A stretch of 64,000 bases of DNA from Liolophura sinensis. Taxonomy: Eukaryota; Mollusca; Polyplacophora; Chitonida; Chitonidae. The position numbers were made by a program, and so were the translations under genes. Below the pieces are notes generated by a model. That model was not told the origin of the DNA. It searched no databases and worked only from the letters and a program-made list of their open reading frames with translations. The stretch spans positions 15,423,717 through 15,487,716 of the forward strand of contig NC_088305.1 of NCBI RefSeq assembly GCF_032854445.1, written 5' to 3'. Shown piece by piece: positions 24,992-39,900 of this stretch (positions are counted from its first letter, which is position 1; every line of letters begins with the position of its first letter).

Positions 24992-27900
24992 CTAAAGCAA
25001 AAAACAACATTTCAGAGGCAATAATGAAAACATAACATAAAAAAGTAAACATAAAATTTCAGAAGTTTGCACAGTATTTTTATTTTTTATTTTCTTCAAT
25101 TTCAAGAAATCCATGAGATTTAGTATGTGTATTTAAGATGCCATTGTGCAATTCATTCCGTGCTTTCAAAGCAGAATAATTGTTTGTGGTTATGATGCCC
25201 GCATTCTGAATTGTAAAGGTTTCTGATGATAATTTCATGAGTGCTAGCTATTCACTATTAGAAACACATTATAACAGCATCTGGTCAGTGCCTGAAGGTA
25301 ATATGGTATAGCCAAGATAGCCTTCAAAAGATCTCCTTATATATGATCTTGAAATCCCAAGAAGTGTACATAAATGCAGCAATAATGGGAAAATATCTTG
25401 GTCAATGCTTAGCTTAGTTAACTATACCAGAGAGAACACCAGAACTTTATAGCAAAAAACAAATAGTTGAAAATTCAACTGAATTTTTGCTAGTAATTTG
25501 CAATGGCCAAATAACATAGTACCTTTCACAATATATCAGCCGAGTTTGTGCATGTGAATATGCATGCAATTTATAACATGGGCAGCTTCGTAACTACGCA
25601 TCAGTGAGGGGTAATGACATCATACATGTACATGACTCAATAATGGAAATTTTTTAAAAATTTAAAAATTTTCTTTGGCATAACTTTTTCATTGTTAGCA
25701 TCACGTCTTTGTTTCAGGTATTCTTCAAACTTCAGTGTGAATTAAACACGTCTCTCACGATACATTAGCTCGGCCTAACTTTTTGAGGACTTTGTCAAAA
25801 CTAAAGGATAAGCTCAACTCACGTTGCTAAAGTTCAGGGAGTCCAGTACTTCCTGTCCATTCGTAAAGCATGGCCTCTGACCCAGCGTGTTGTTAGGACA
25901 AGCTGTTGAGGAAGAGAGAGAGAACATTGATTTCTGTTAAGCACTGCTTTCTACATTATTTCTGTCGAGCCACTATGGTGTCTTCTTGTATAAAGCAGGC
26001 CAGACCCAATGCTGACATATTTATTATGTTGCCTCGCTGGAAAAACCATCAAAGATATCATATATCATGTCTCAACCAGTCATATTACACTTGTCAACAA
26101 CAGGCCACGACCACTGATGTAAATGTCTTAAATACGACCAATCCTGTCATTTACAAGGCAGATCTGATACGATAAACACAGCAACCAGTAGGATTTTATT
26201 GGTGTCAATGACATCCCACCTCAAAGCTAGCATATTTAATGTTGAAATAGTTCGCTTAAAGGATACGTCTGTTTTTCTTATTATGTCATTAAAACAACTT
26301 TTAACTTTCTATTCATTTATTTATTTATTTGATTGGTGTTTTACGCCGTACTCAAGAATATTTCACTTATACGACAGCGGCCAGCATTATGGTGGGTGGA
26401 AACTGGGCAGAGCCCGGGGAAAATCCATGACCATCCGCAGGTTGCTGGCACAGACCTTCCAACGTACAGCAAAAAAGAACTTGATGTTGATATAAAATTG
26501 TCATGGTGAATTCAATCTGTTGAACCAATTTAAAAAAAAGAACACAGCTGACAAACAGCTTCACAACGGCCAGTTAGAAGGGGTATTGGCAATGGACTAA
26601 TGAGACCAACAGCACTTTGATTTCACATCAAACTTGATGAGATCTGACACAATGATAGTTGTACATTGAGTCTCTGCTTACCTAAGTCTGTCACATCTTT
26701 CCATTGGTTGATGGTCACAATCTCATTTGAATATTTGAACCATGACAAATATTCTAACCACACAAAATACACAGGGACAGTTCTAAACAAGAAACAAGAA
26801 AGGTGAGGGGTGATGGGTGCACTGTTCCAGCAAGTTTACTGTCACTTTTGAAAATTTGCGACCATTAACAAAAATATGCATAAAATAGAAGGATAATGCT
26901 CCAAAAATGAATGTTTTTTTTTCACCATCATTTGCTTTATTTCACAGATAACCATACAGTAACCTGTGTTTTAGAGTTCATTTTCATTAATCCTTTAAGG
27001 TGTAGATTACAATAAAATTATAGGATTAAAATGACAACTTGCATACCTTGTCTCTGACATAGAAACAATGTTTGTAATATGCTTTATCTGGGACTTACAT
27101 GTACATATATATATCATTATAGGGGTGTTTTCTAAACATCTGACTTCATTATTCATGACATATGCATACAACTTACCCGGTGTTGACGTAAAATCCCCCA
27201 AACAGCATCAGTGGAATAAGGAGAGGAGGAGCTATCGCCAAGGCGATATTCAAGCTGCCCGTCATACAGGATATCACATAGCCTATAAATAAAATAATGA
27301 CACATCTACACGGTACATTCAATATGTTTCAAACTATTTAAATTCTGGATGCATTATATTAAGGATTTCAGGGAAATTTTAATGACATTAAATCCCAAAA
27401 TCCAACTAACATTCAACAAAAACTTCTCAAATGGCATAGAATTAATTTGATCCTACTTCTGATTCACCTGGTGAAAGTCCTACACGTAAAATTTGAAAGC
27501 TTTCATGGCAAAAGTTTGCAAATTATTCAAATATAGATATTCTAAGCAATATTCTAATATTTTAAAGGCATTCAAACTTCTGACATTGTATGCATATTTC
27601 TAAAATTCCAACGTGAAATCACAGGTAAAAATAGAAACTGCCTGAATGTATGTTGTTCACCTCAACAACCCAGAGCATTTCCACTTTACCAATGATGATC
27701 AATGCGGGTGAAATCAATAATGACTAGCATGGTCGAAATCAATGATGATCAATATTGGTGAAATGAATGATGATCAGCACAGGTGAAATCAATGATGATC
27801 AGCATGGGTGAAACCAATGATGATCATCATGGGCGACATCAATGATGATCAGCATAGGTGAAATCAATGAAGATCAGCATGGGTCACATCAATGATGATC

Positions 27901-30900
27901 AGCATGGTCAAAATCAATGATGATCATCATGGGTGAAATCAATGATGATCAGCATGGGTCACATCAATGATGATCAGCATAGGTGAAATCAATGATGATC
28001 GGCATGGTCGAAATCAATGATGATCAGCATGGATGAAATCAATGATGATCAGCAAGGGTGAAATCAATGATGATCAGCATGGATGAAATCAATGATGATC
28101 AGCATGGGTGAAATCAATGATGATCAACATGGATGAAATCAATGATGATCAATGCTCAGCATGGGTGAAATCAGTGATGGGGGCCTCCGTGGCTCAGTCG
28201 GTTAGCACGCTAGCGCAGCGTAGTGACCCAGAAGCCTCTCACCAATGCGGTCGCTGTGAGTTCATGACCAGCTCATGCTGGCTTCCTCTACGGCCGTACG
28301 TGGGAAGGTCTGCCAGCAACCTGCAGATGGTCATGGGTTTCCGCCGGGCTCTGCCTGGTTTCCACCCACCATAATGCTGGCCGCCGTTGTATAAGTGAAA
28401 TATTCTTGAGTATGGCGTAAAACACCAATCAAAAAAAAAAAAAAAAAAAATCAGTGATGATCAGCATGGATGAAATCAATGATGATCAGCAAGGGTGAAA
28501 TCAATGATGCTCAGCATGGGTGAAATCAATGATGATCAGCATGGATGAAATCAATGATGATAGGATGGGTGAAATCAATGATGATCAGCATGGGTGAAAT
28601 CAATGATGATCAGCATGGATGAAATCTATGATGATCACCAAGGGTGAAATCAATGATGATCAGCATGGGTGAAATCAATGATGATCAGCATGGATGAAAT
28701 CTATGATGATCACCAAGGGTGAAATCAATGATGATCAGCATGGGTGAAATCAATGATGATCAGCATGGGTGAAATCAATGATGATCAGCATGGGTGAATG
28801 AGTGATGAACTTTTCCACACATATTAAACAAACAAATGTATGTCAAATTCGTGGAAAGCACACCAGTATTTGAAACGTTCATGACCATGTCTAGTGATAA
28901 ATGCTTTTCTCATATAAGCTGCATAGGCTGCAATGCTGATGGGTATATTTGGTGGAGGCAGAGGCAGGGGTGGGGTGGTGGGGTGTGGGTGGAACAATGG
29001 AATAGCTACCCACCTAGACGATAACCAATCAACCTAAAATGGACCATTGGATAATACTGTCAGCTTACCTACAGACACAGCGATATTTGCCACAAAGATC
29101 ATGATAGCCATAAAGATGAAGAACTGTTCCACAGCCTCGTAGAAGCCTGCAAAATACAAATTACAGGGTGAGAACATCAACAGTATAGTGAACAACGGGT
29201 TTGTGACATCTTAAAACTCAGCACTCACAGACAACATTTGTTCTTGACAACAGAATTTCATGATCTGGCAACAAAAATTTTGCCGTCACCACAACGAAGA
29301 ATTGGATCCTGACAGACGATGTTTCGCTTCCAAAGACGTCCATAACAGACATCAAATGTTGGCCATTTAAAGGTAAACCATATTGCAGACCATCTGTCAC
29401 AAGGGCCACAAAATGTTGCATGTTGCACTGATCTTCAGAATACACAAGTTCTATACTTCACACAGTAGGTACTTCATGTAACTCGACCTGTAACATCAGG
29501 TTTTAGCCGGACAACTAATTCTATGCGAGACAAAACCTGAAGCTACAAAATAACCAAAAGTATATATTAACCAACAGTATGTGAAGTTTGACTTTTTAGG
29601 TCATTTGACATATTTTCTTGTCAATTTTTCAACCAGTAAAACTGGGGTGGATCCATAACTGTGAGTGAACTGAGGGCTATTCACAGTGTGAAAAGCTCAC
29701 CTATCATCCAATAGATGACAGCACAGAACACTGCTGGGAACACAATGAAGTTAGGTAGCTGAAAAAAAAAAGAGATATTGAGAGTTTATTTAAACTCATT
29801 CCACATCGAAATTCTACCCTGTCAGAACCACAGTTTCAAATTTTAGCTAACACAGAGTGATTGTAAAATCGGCCATCTGAGCCTTACCTAAATTTCTACA
29901 GCAAAGCCCTTCCCGACAGCATATCAGAACATCAACTACTTGCTAAAAAAAGCACCTTGACAAAATAAAACAGTCTTTATAAGGACGATATGTTCATCTG
30001 GTGATACAAAGAGTCCATGACGCACATATATATGTATATATATATTAAGGTATTCTGATGTAAGCTGAGAAGGATGACAAGTGTCTCAAGTAATGATATT
30101 CATGAAATCCCAGATTATTGCAAAAAACGTACATATTTAGCCGAGACTGGAAATGCACACTAACCATATGTTTGGAGTAAAACCTTAAGCTCAGTGATGT
30201 CACCATGAATATTCAAGAGGAAAGGAGCTTTTTCATTGGACTATCCTAAAACATGGCAAAACTTTCAACATTCCTTGAATTGGCGTATTTTGTAGAAAAT
30301 GGTGATGTTTAATACCATTTTCCTTTCTTAAAAAAACTTTAGAAAAAAACAAAACAAATAAAAAATTCCATACTTTGTATAGCTTTTTCATTTAAGGTTT
30401 AAGTTTTATGTCATTTCCTTTAACCGTCTTGATTCATCCTCTTGTAATACCTCATATTACCTTGTTACAGAAAGTTACACGGACGTGTATATTACAGCAC
30501 ATTGTACACAACAAAGCCTTAATACAACTCATGATGAATAAATATGCCCCACGACTGCACACTAACCTCTGCTATGGTTTTACTTATGAAGTACACATCC
30601 ACACGATACAGTCTGGATCCGTGCTCTCTCATGAAGATTGGCAGCTCCATCGGAAAAGACTGAGAAAAAATAAATCAAAACATAATAATAACCATATAAA
30701 GATGTAATAGATACTGCAAAGTACTTAATTTTTGTGTGGGACTAATTTTCGTGGATTTCGAGGTGAATAATTTACCTCGAAAAATCATTCCAGCGAAAAA
30801 AAAATTCCAATACTGAATGATATACTACAGGTGGTAGTATTAATGAAGTGACACCTGACTGACAGGAGTGGCGACAAGAAAGCCTGGTGGGACAGCCAAA

Positions 30901-33900
30901 CTTTAAGAGCAGGGAAAGAAAATTTAAGGAGAGAAGGCTTTAAATATGTACAAAATTGAGTGATAGGGCTTGGTTGGCATAAAGGGTTGAAGTAGGAGTT
31001 TATTCGTCTTTAGTTTGATCTACAAAAAGTAGATACCAACACTTGCTGGCTTCCAACAAATGTCGCTTTGATACACGCTAGCCCATTGGCAGTGTCTCTC
31101 ATGTGGACCAATGAGTGAGCTTCTAACAAACTGTGAAATGTGGATAACAACGCAATGGCTGTTTGAAAGCTGCGGCAATGTAAGCGGTTTCTGACCGGCT
31201 ACAGAGGACAATTAAAGCCGAAAACATTCCAAAACTAATCGTGATGCTTGATAAAGAATGAATGACTGATGCCGATAATGGTGAATTCATATGTTTTGCG
31301 TTGAACTGTTCAGGTCAATTTATCAGGTCAATTTATCAGTCTGATCAAAAGTACTGAACAAAGGTGCGAAAAGAAGGGACACCTCTTTGAATATTGCTTA
31401 CGGTATGTGTGAAAGTAATCTTCTTACATAGTGATAATCCATCCCCCATTGTTTTAATCTCTGATCCAGATTATGAGGATTAGTGACATCACAGGAAACA
31501 AAAGAGGATCGAATTGAAATCCTTTGATAATTGATAATACCTGTTTGACTTGCTTGGTTAATTTTAGCCATATTACAGCAAGAAAAATCAAACAGTTTTT
31601 AAATTTTTTTAGTATTCCCTTGATTAAATACACGAAAAATTAATTCCCGCCAACATATTTTTGGAGTAAATCCACAAAAATAAATTTCAGCAAATAATTA
31701 ATGCTTTACAGTAGGATAAATGTAACATTTTCATGTATATGTCTTGAGCTTTAATTATTTATGCATGGACAATATAAACATAATAGAAAAGTTTTTGTGA
31801 GACAACATCTGTGACTAGATATTATAAAGACACTTTACTGATGATTTCACACAACTGAATGCCTTGCCAAAAGTTTACCTATTACTTAATTTAAACCTAG
31901 AAGGCAGCTGGAGGTGGGAGGGAGTCAACAAGCTGAGTGACTAAGATGCTTGTTTCTCTAATGTTACATTTAGGACACTGAGGTGTAGGCTCCATCCCAG
32001 GTCAAAGGCAGGGAACACGAAGGCAGAAAGCTGGTCCAGTGATTCTACTTCGTCAACAGTCCAAACATTGAACAAACCTTGCAGAGGCAATAATGCAAGT
32101 AGATCGGGTAATCTTTTCGGGCTAGTTCAATAAAATGATTGCAGTAAGGTTTAATTTTATTCAAATTTTACCAAAACTCAGTGACATACATTGATGACGG
32201 CGAACATGTTGGAGAAGCTCATGTTGGTGATGATGAGGAAGAGTGCTCCGTTCAGGTTTTGTATGGCCTCCTGGTTGTACTCTTGTCTGAGGTACACCAG
32301 TCCCAGTATCACACCGATTACCTAAGGGAAGAAAAGTCACAGTTATAAATGAGAAAAGGAAGAAAAATCACACTTATAAATGGGAGGGAAGAAAAGTTAC
32401 AGTGATAACTGGGAGAGGGAAAAAAAACCACAGTGATAGATGGGTGATGGAAGAAAAGTCACAGTGATAGATGAGGGGGAGGAGGGAAGAAAAGTCACAG
32501 TGATGTGTGGGTGAGAGAGGAAAAGTCACAGTGATGAATGGAAGAGAGAAGAAAAGTCACATGGATAGATGGGTGAGGGAAGAAAAGTCACAATGATAAA
32601 TGGATGAGGGAAGAAAAGTCACACTGATAAATGGGAGGGAAGAAAAGTCACAGTGATAAATGGGAGAAGGAAGAAAAGTCACAGTGATAAATGGGAGAGA
32701 GAAAAAGTCACAGTGATAAATGGGAGAAGGAAGAAAAGTCACACTGATAAATGGGAGAAGGAAGAAAAGTCACAATGATAAATGGGAGGGAAGAAAAGTC
32801 ACACTGATAAATGGAAGAAGGAAGAAAAGTCACACTGATAAATGGGAGAAGGAAGAAAAGTCACACTGATAAATGGGAGGGAAGAAAAAGACAATGCCCA
32901 GCACCAGTACTTGTGGAAAATGTCCCGCCCCAGTACTCGTGGAGAATGCCTAGCCCCAGTACTCGTGCAGAAGGCCCAGCCCCAGTACTCATGGAGAATG
33001 CCCAGCCTTAGTACTCGTGGAGAATGCTCAGGCCTAGTACTCGTGGTGAATGTCTAGCCCTATCACTCGTGGAGAATGCCCAGCCCCAGTACTTGTGGAG
33101 AATGCCCAGCCCCAGTACTTGTGGAGAATGCCCAGCCCAAGTACCCATGGAGGATGCTCAGCGCCAGTGCTCGTGGAGAATGCCCAGCCCCAGTACTCGT
33201 GGAGAATGCCCAGCCCCAGTACTCGTGGAGAATGCCCAGCCCAAGTACCCATGGAGGATGCTCAGCGCCAGTGCTCGTGGAGAATGCCCAGCACCAGTAC
33301 TCGTGGAAAATGTCCAGCCCCAGTACTCGTGGAGAATGCCTAGCCCCAGTGCTCCTGCAGAAGGCCCAGCCCCAGTACTCATAGAGAAAGCCCAGCCTTA
33401 GTACTCGTGGAGAATGCCCAGCCCCAGTATTCGTGCAGAAGGCCCAGCCCCAGTACTTGTGGAGAATGCCCAGCCCAAGTACCCATGGAGGATGCTCAGC
33501 GCCAGTGCTCGTGGAGAATGCCCAGCCCCAGTACTCGTGGAGAATGCCCAGCCCAAGTACCCATGGAGGATGCTCAGCGCCAGTACTCGTGGAAAATGCC
33601 CAGTACTGCAGTACTCACAATGCTCTGTAGGAGACGTATCTTCTGAAGGTTAGGATCCCGGAAGTTGCCAAGCCAGGACCTCCAGAATACAGCAGCAAAC
33701 TGTTTACACCAGCTCCCTTTGTACCTGTCAATGTGAAGCATTCATATATTTAACTACAGGTAATTCACTGATTCAGAGTAAAGTACATGTAATAGCAAGC
33801 TTTCTTTCTTCTAGGATTCCACAGTTGTTAATAACTGCTGCTACAATCATACCAATGTGTGATGATGTATTAAATTTGGCTCTCACCTCCTGATGCTTGA

Positions 33901-36900
33901 CATATCCACCTGTCAAAACATAGAAACACAGACACATTACTGAAATTCTCACAATCTAATATGATCTCACACAAATACAGGGCAGAGCAGATCAGAATAA
34001 GAGATCATAAGATAAGTCAAACAATTAATCCATTCTTTCAATCTAGTTTCGTTTTTATCAGCATTTATGACCAGCAAGGGTGATTTCAGTATACACCCCC
34101 CCCCAACCCCCACGCATCCTAACTTTGGTGAGGGAGAGTAAAATGATACAGATGACACCCAGAGATGGTAAGAACTGAGACAATCACTGTGTAAACTAAC
34201 CCAGGCATCCCCTAAATCATGGTGATCTGAAACAAACTCCTCCAGTTCTCTGTTTATCACAGCAGCTTGTTCAGACTTCTCATAGGCATCACAGATTTGC
34301 TGGAGAGGAGACACAAAGGAGAAATAAGCTTTAGGAATATCTCATAATCTTAAAACATGTAAGGTGATTAAAAATACTTGTTTTTAAAAAAGTAAGGCTT
34401 AGGGCTATGTACAACAATAAATTTGATTGATTGGTGTTTTATGCCGTACGAAAGAATATTTCACTTATATGACGGCAGCCAGTATTATGGTGGAAGAAAA
34501 CCAGGCACAGCCCAGGGGAAACCCATGACCATCTGCAGGTTGCTGGCACAGACCTTCCCACTTACGACCAGAGAGGAAGCCAGTATGAGCTGGACTTGAA
34601 CTCACAGCGACTGCATTGGTGAGAGCCTCCTGGGTCATTTCGCTGCGCTAGCGCGCTAACCGACACAACGATGACTAACAGAACAAGAACAACAAAAAAG
34701 GGATTATATCTGGGCAGTCTGAAATTGAACTCAATCTTGTTCTCCCTGGGTTCTGGCACATTGTTTGTCGCGCACCTATTCAGGATAGCCATGGTTTTCA
34801 CCACGACTATCCCTGTTTTCTCAAGCCTTGAAAAAGGATAATATATATGTAGCTTTCAGTATCGTGTCCAACACAAATGAGACCCGTATATAAAGATCAA
34901 TGAGTACCCACACATGTATCAACTGAAAGCATACCTCCACCCTTGTCCTGCATTCCTTCTCCTTGCCATTAACAATGGCTAAGGTGTGGATGTAGAAATC
35001 AGCAGGGTTATAGTTACTGGGACAGGTCAACCCCTGACTGCAAACAGAAGTTTGAAACAAATTATTACTACTTTCATAAACAGTTATCTGTCTACTGCAG
35101 ATTTTCTCTTAGCAGGCACCCAGCAAATCCCTAATTCTGAAAGATATTGCCTACAATATTTAACACAGTGTAAAAGAATAAGAGTGAAATACACAGGAAT
35201 GTCACCAGATTATAAAAGATGGTATCTTGCTTCACCACAGATATACATGTAATATCTATTAACAGATATAATGGCTTTATTACAACACAACAGATATAAT
35301 GCCTTAACTCCAAGAGATACCACAGGTTAACGATTTATAACAGATGTAGCTGCTTACAGCAATGTAGCAGCTTACCACATGTGGCGGCTTACAGAAGATG
35401 TAGCGGCTTACAGCAGATGAAGCAGCTTACAGCACATGTAGCGGCTTACAGCAGATATGGTGACTTACAGCAGATGTAGTGGCTTACTACAGATGTAGCG
35501 ACTGACAGCAGATGTAGTGGCTTACAACAGATGTAGAGACTTTCAACAGATGTAGCAACTTTACAGCAGATGTGGAGGCTTTCAACAGATGTAGCGACTT
35601 TAAAGCAGACGTAGTGGCTTACAGCAGATGTAGCAGCTTACAGTGGATGTAGTGACTTTCCAGTAGATGTAGTGACTTACAGCAGATGTAGTGGTTTACA
35701 GCAGATGTAGCAACTTTACAGCAGATATAGTGACTTACAGAAGATGAAGCGGTTTACAGATGTAGTGGCTTACAGCAGATATGGTGACTTACAGCAGATG
35801 TTGTGGCTTACAGCAGATGTAGTGACGTACAACAGAAGTAGTGGCTTACAACAGATGTAGTGACTTTACAGCAGATATGGTGACTTACAACGGATGTGGC
35901 TTACATCAGATGTAATGACTAACAGCAGATGTAGTGACAGCAGAAGTAGTGGCTTACAGTAGATGTAGCGACTTTACAGCAGATATAGTGACTTACAGCA
36001 GAAGAAGTGGCTTACAGCAGATGTAGCGACTTTACAGCAGATATTGTGACTTACAGCAGAAGTAGCGACTTTACAGCAGATATAGCAACTTTACAGCAGA
36101 TGTAGTGACTTAAAGCAGAAGTAGTGGCTTACAGCCGATGTAGCAGCTTTACAGCAGATATGGTGACTTACAGCAGAAGTCATGGCTTACAGCAGATGTA
36201 GCGACTTTACAGCAGATGTAGCAACTTTACAGCAGATGTAGCCACTTAAAGCAGATGTGGCAGCTTTTAAAGCAGATATGGTGACATACAGCAGAAGTTT
36301 GGGCTTACAGCAGATGAAGCGGCTTACAGCAGATGTAGTGGCTTACAACAGATGTAGTGACTTACAACAGATGTAGCGACTTTACAGCAGATGTGGCGAC
36401 ATACTGCAGATGTAGTGGCTAACAACAGATGTAGCGACTTTCAAGATGTAGCAACTTCCAGCAGATGTAGTGACTTACAGCAGATGTAGCGGCCTACAGC
36501 AGATGTAGTCACTAACAGCAGATGTAGTCACTAACAGCACATATAGTGACTTAAAGCAGATGTAGCAGCTTACAGCAGATGTAGTGACTTACAACAGATG
36601 TAGTGACGTTACAGCAGATGTATAGCGACTTTACAGCAGATATAGTGACTTACAGAAGATGAAGCAGTTTACAGATGTAGTGGCTTACAGCAGATATGGT
36701 GACTTACAGCAGATCTTGTGGCTTACAGTAGATGTAGTGACTTACAACAGGTGTACTCACTTACAAATGATGTAGCGACTTTACAGCAGATGTAGTGACT
36801 TACAGCAGAAGTCGAGGCTTACAGCAGATGTAGTGACTTTTCAGTAGATGTAGTGACTTACAGCAGCTGTAGTGACTAACAGCAGTTGTAGTGGCTTACT

Positions 36901-39900
36901 ACAGATATGAGTTACCACAGTACCCTACTTAGGAATTAGCCTGTTTTACAGATCCTGCCTACAGTGTATGTGACAAATGTGATAATACATTTGTATACAT
37001 GTACTGTTCCCTGTCTGATGCACCAAGTCTAACAAGATGCAAGTTTTAAATTCCGCTTTATACAAAGATGAGGGATAAGTACCTGATAAAACAGACACGG
37101 TTGACAATTTTGATGACATGGAAAATTTGAACATGTCTGAGATAAACTCATGTTACACGTACTCATAACCACAAGTACTTGAAAAACAAATCAAGTTTAT
37201 TAAGACGACATCAATGACTGCTTTTCCTTTTTTCTGTATGCAAACACAAAATGTCAATCAGTAATGATAATTTTGTGAATATTTATACAAACCTTTTGAA
37301 AAATGGAATGGCTCCTGATGATGGCCCCATGTAAGCCACACGGCCTTCTGCCAAAATCAACAGTCTGTGAAAATGAGAGATTTATACCCACAAATTGGTT
37401 CCATGTAACGTGTTTATAAACTATCATATCTCGATAAGCAAACTTAATAACAATTTCTCCATGGCAATAGTTCTTTGGTCATAAAAGTCCATTTTCTGGG
37501 AGGACGAACTTTACAACTTTTGGAATATTATCACAAATATGATATATATCTGTGCTTTAATATCCTCATAGTTTTCTCAAACTCTTCAGCAATAAAGTTT
37601 CATCACCTTCACATATTCTTTCTCATATCGACTGATCTCATTTGCTTGTCCTCATCCATTCAAAAGTTGAAAACAGATGACATATTTCAGCCATTCAATT
37701 AAGTTTTACTGATAACCAAACCACATCTACACTATCATCTGCATATAACTACACCATCTTTGAAATGAATTTTGAAAGATACTTTAAAAAAAGACACTTC
37801 TATGCAGATATGTGCAATGCTCAGATTGCCCAAATGATGTAGAACTAACTGGTCAAACATGTTGAAGACTTCTGAGGAAGGCTGATGGATTGTACAGATA
37901 ATTGTGCGGCCCTTGGCAGCCATGGTCTGTAAGGTCTGTACAATGTTCTGAGCCATGAAGGAGTCCAGGCCAGATGTAGGCTCGTCACAAAACATCAGTG
38001 CAGGATTCGTCAGGATCTGGAAAGATATTAAACATTGTGTGACTGATGTCAATAAAGTCTATAATCAAAATGTCCATTTTTGAGCTACATATACAAGTGA
38101 TACATATTAATGCTGTTAAAATCTTCCCAATTTGAAAGTCTTCACTTACAAAACAATAATATACATCCTTATTAAACTCAAGAAATTGTATATCCAAAAG
38201 GGACATAGTGTTACAGTACATATATGTAGTTCAAAAATTACAAGCACTAATATCAAAAAATATGTAACATAATACTAAAAATATATGTTAACGCAACACT
38301 GAAGATGTACATCATAAAAAACACAGGCCAATATGAGTACTGTCCCGGCGAATGTTTCCAACCAGCCATGCCAACAGGGGAAACAGGGCAGTAGAAAACA
38401 GAGGATGTGCTATTCAGGGCAGATTAACCATTTGCATGTATCTGAGTTCACCGGTAAATATATAAGCCAACAAGTTATTTGTGCATAGCAAAATAATCAT
38501 AATTAGCACAATGATCAGTTTTATATGTATGGCTTGTATACAGGACGTGAACCACCCTAATTCTGACTTTTCAAACGCCTGTGCAACCGATATTATTAAA
38601 CATTCTGAGAAAAAACTGTAGGGTGAAGAAAAACAATTTGCACATTTTTATGAAGCTTCCATCTGTAATGATACAAACACAAATAATTTTACCTTCATTT
38701 TCATTATAATTGTTTACATAACTTCCACTGACAGCAGTCTTTTAGAGGTCAAACATTGATAGTAAGTGTACGGTGCATTCTGAGGCTTATTAAAAGCTCA
38801 ACTATGCTAGTACTATATGCAGAATTTATTTATTTATCTATCTAATTGGTGTTTTACGCTGTACTCAAGAATATTTCACTTATTCCACAGCAGCCAGCAA
38901 TATGGTGAGAGAAAACCGGGCAGAGCCCGGGGGAAACCCAGGACCATCCACAGGTTGCTGGCAGACCTTCCCACTTACGGCTGAAGAGGAAGCCAGCTTT
39001 AACTCACAGCGGCTGCATTTGTCAGAGGATCCTGGATCATTACCCTGCTCTAGCCAGCTATCCTATATGCATAAAGACAACCGACCCTACCTCTGAGGCA
39101 AATGACAACCTCTTCATCTCTCCTCCTGATATTCCCTTAATCCTGCCAGGTGTCCCAATTAGGGTGTCCGCACACTTCGATAGCCCCATCTGCCCATACA
39201 AAAACAAAGGTTCAGATATGTACGTACAGTATCATACACCACGTGAATGTACAACATTATGCACTCAATACACAGTCTTTGAAATGCACATTTACATCAT
39301 TACAGTAACAGAGTGACGTCCCAGGGAAATACGATGTCGCCGCTTCTAAGTGTAGGTTGCATTCAAAGACAGACTACACTACAGGCAGGTTATCATTTTT
39401 TACAATATTTAATACCCAAACAACCACAAAGATAATTCCAAACCATCCACTCTGAATAGGTACCAGACAAACTATTCCCCGTGAGTAGATATCAGTCAAA
39501 CCACCCCCTCTGTGTAGATACCAAACAACCCCTTCCTCCCTGAATAGATATCAAACCATTCCCCTGAGTACATGTAGATATCACACAAACCATCCCCCCA
39601 TGAGTAGGTATCAGACAAACTATCCCCCTAGGCAGATTCCAGACACACCTTCCCCTCAGGCAGATTCCAGACAAACGCTCCCCTTACGCAGTTTCCAGAC
39701 GCAATTCCCCGAGGCAGATTCCTGACAAACCATCTCCCCCCTCCCCCCCAACCCAGGCAGACTCCAGACAAACTATCATCCCAGGCAGGTTCCAGACCAA
39801 CCATCCCCTCAGGCAGATTCCAGACAAACCATCCCCTCAGGCAGATTCCAGACAAACCATCCCCCCCCCCCCCACCTCCCAGGCAGATTCCTGACAAACC

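Noticed and set aside
27690-28797. CRISPR-like regularly spaced repeats
   Set aside because: Units are head to tail without unique spacers, and the window is eukaryotic; a minisatellite explains it.
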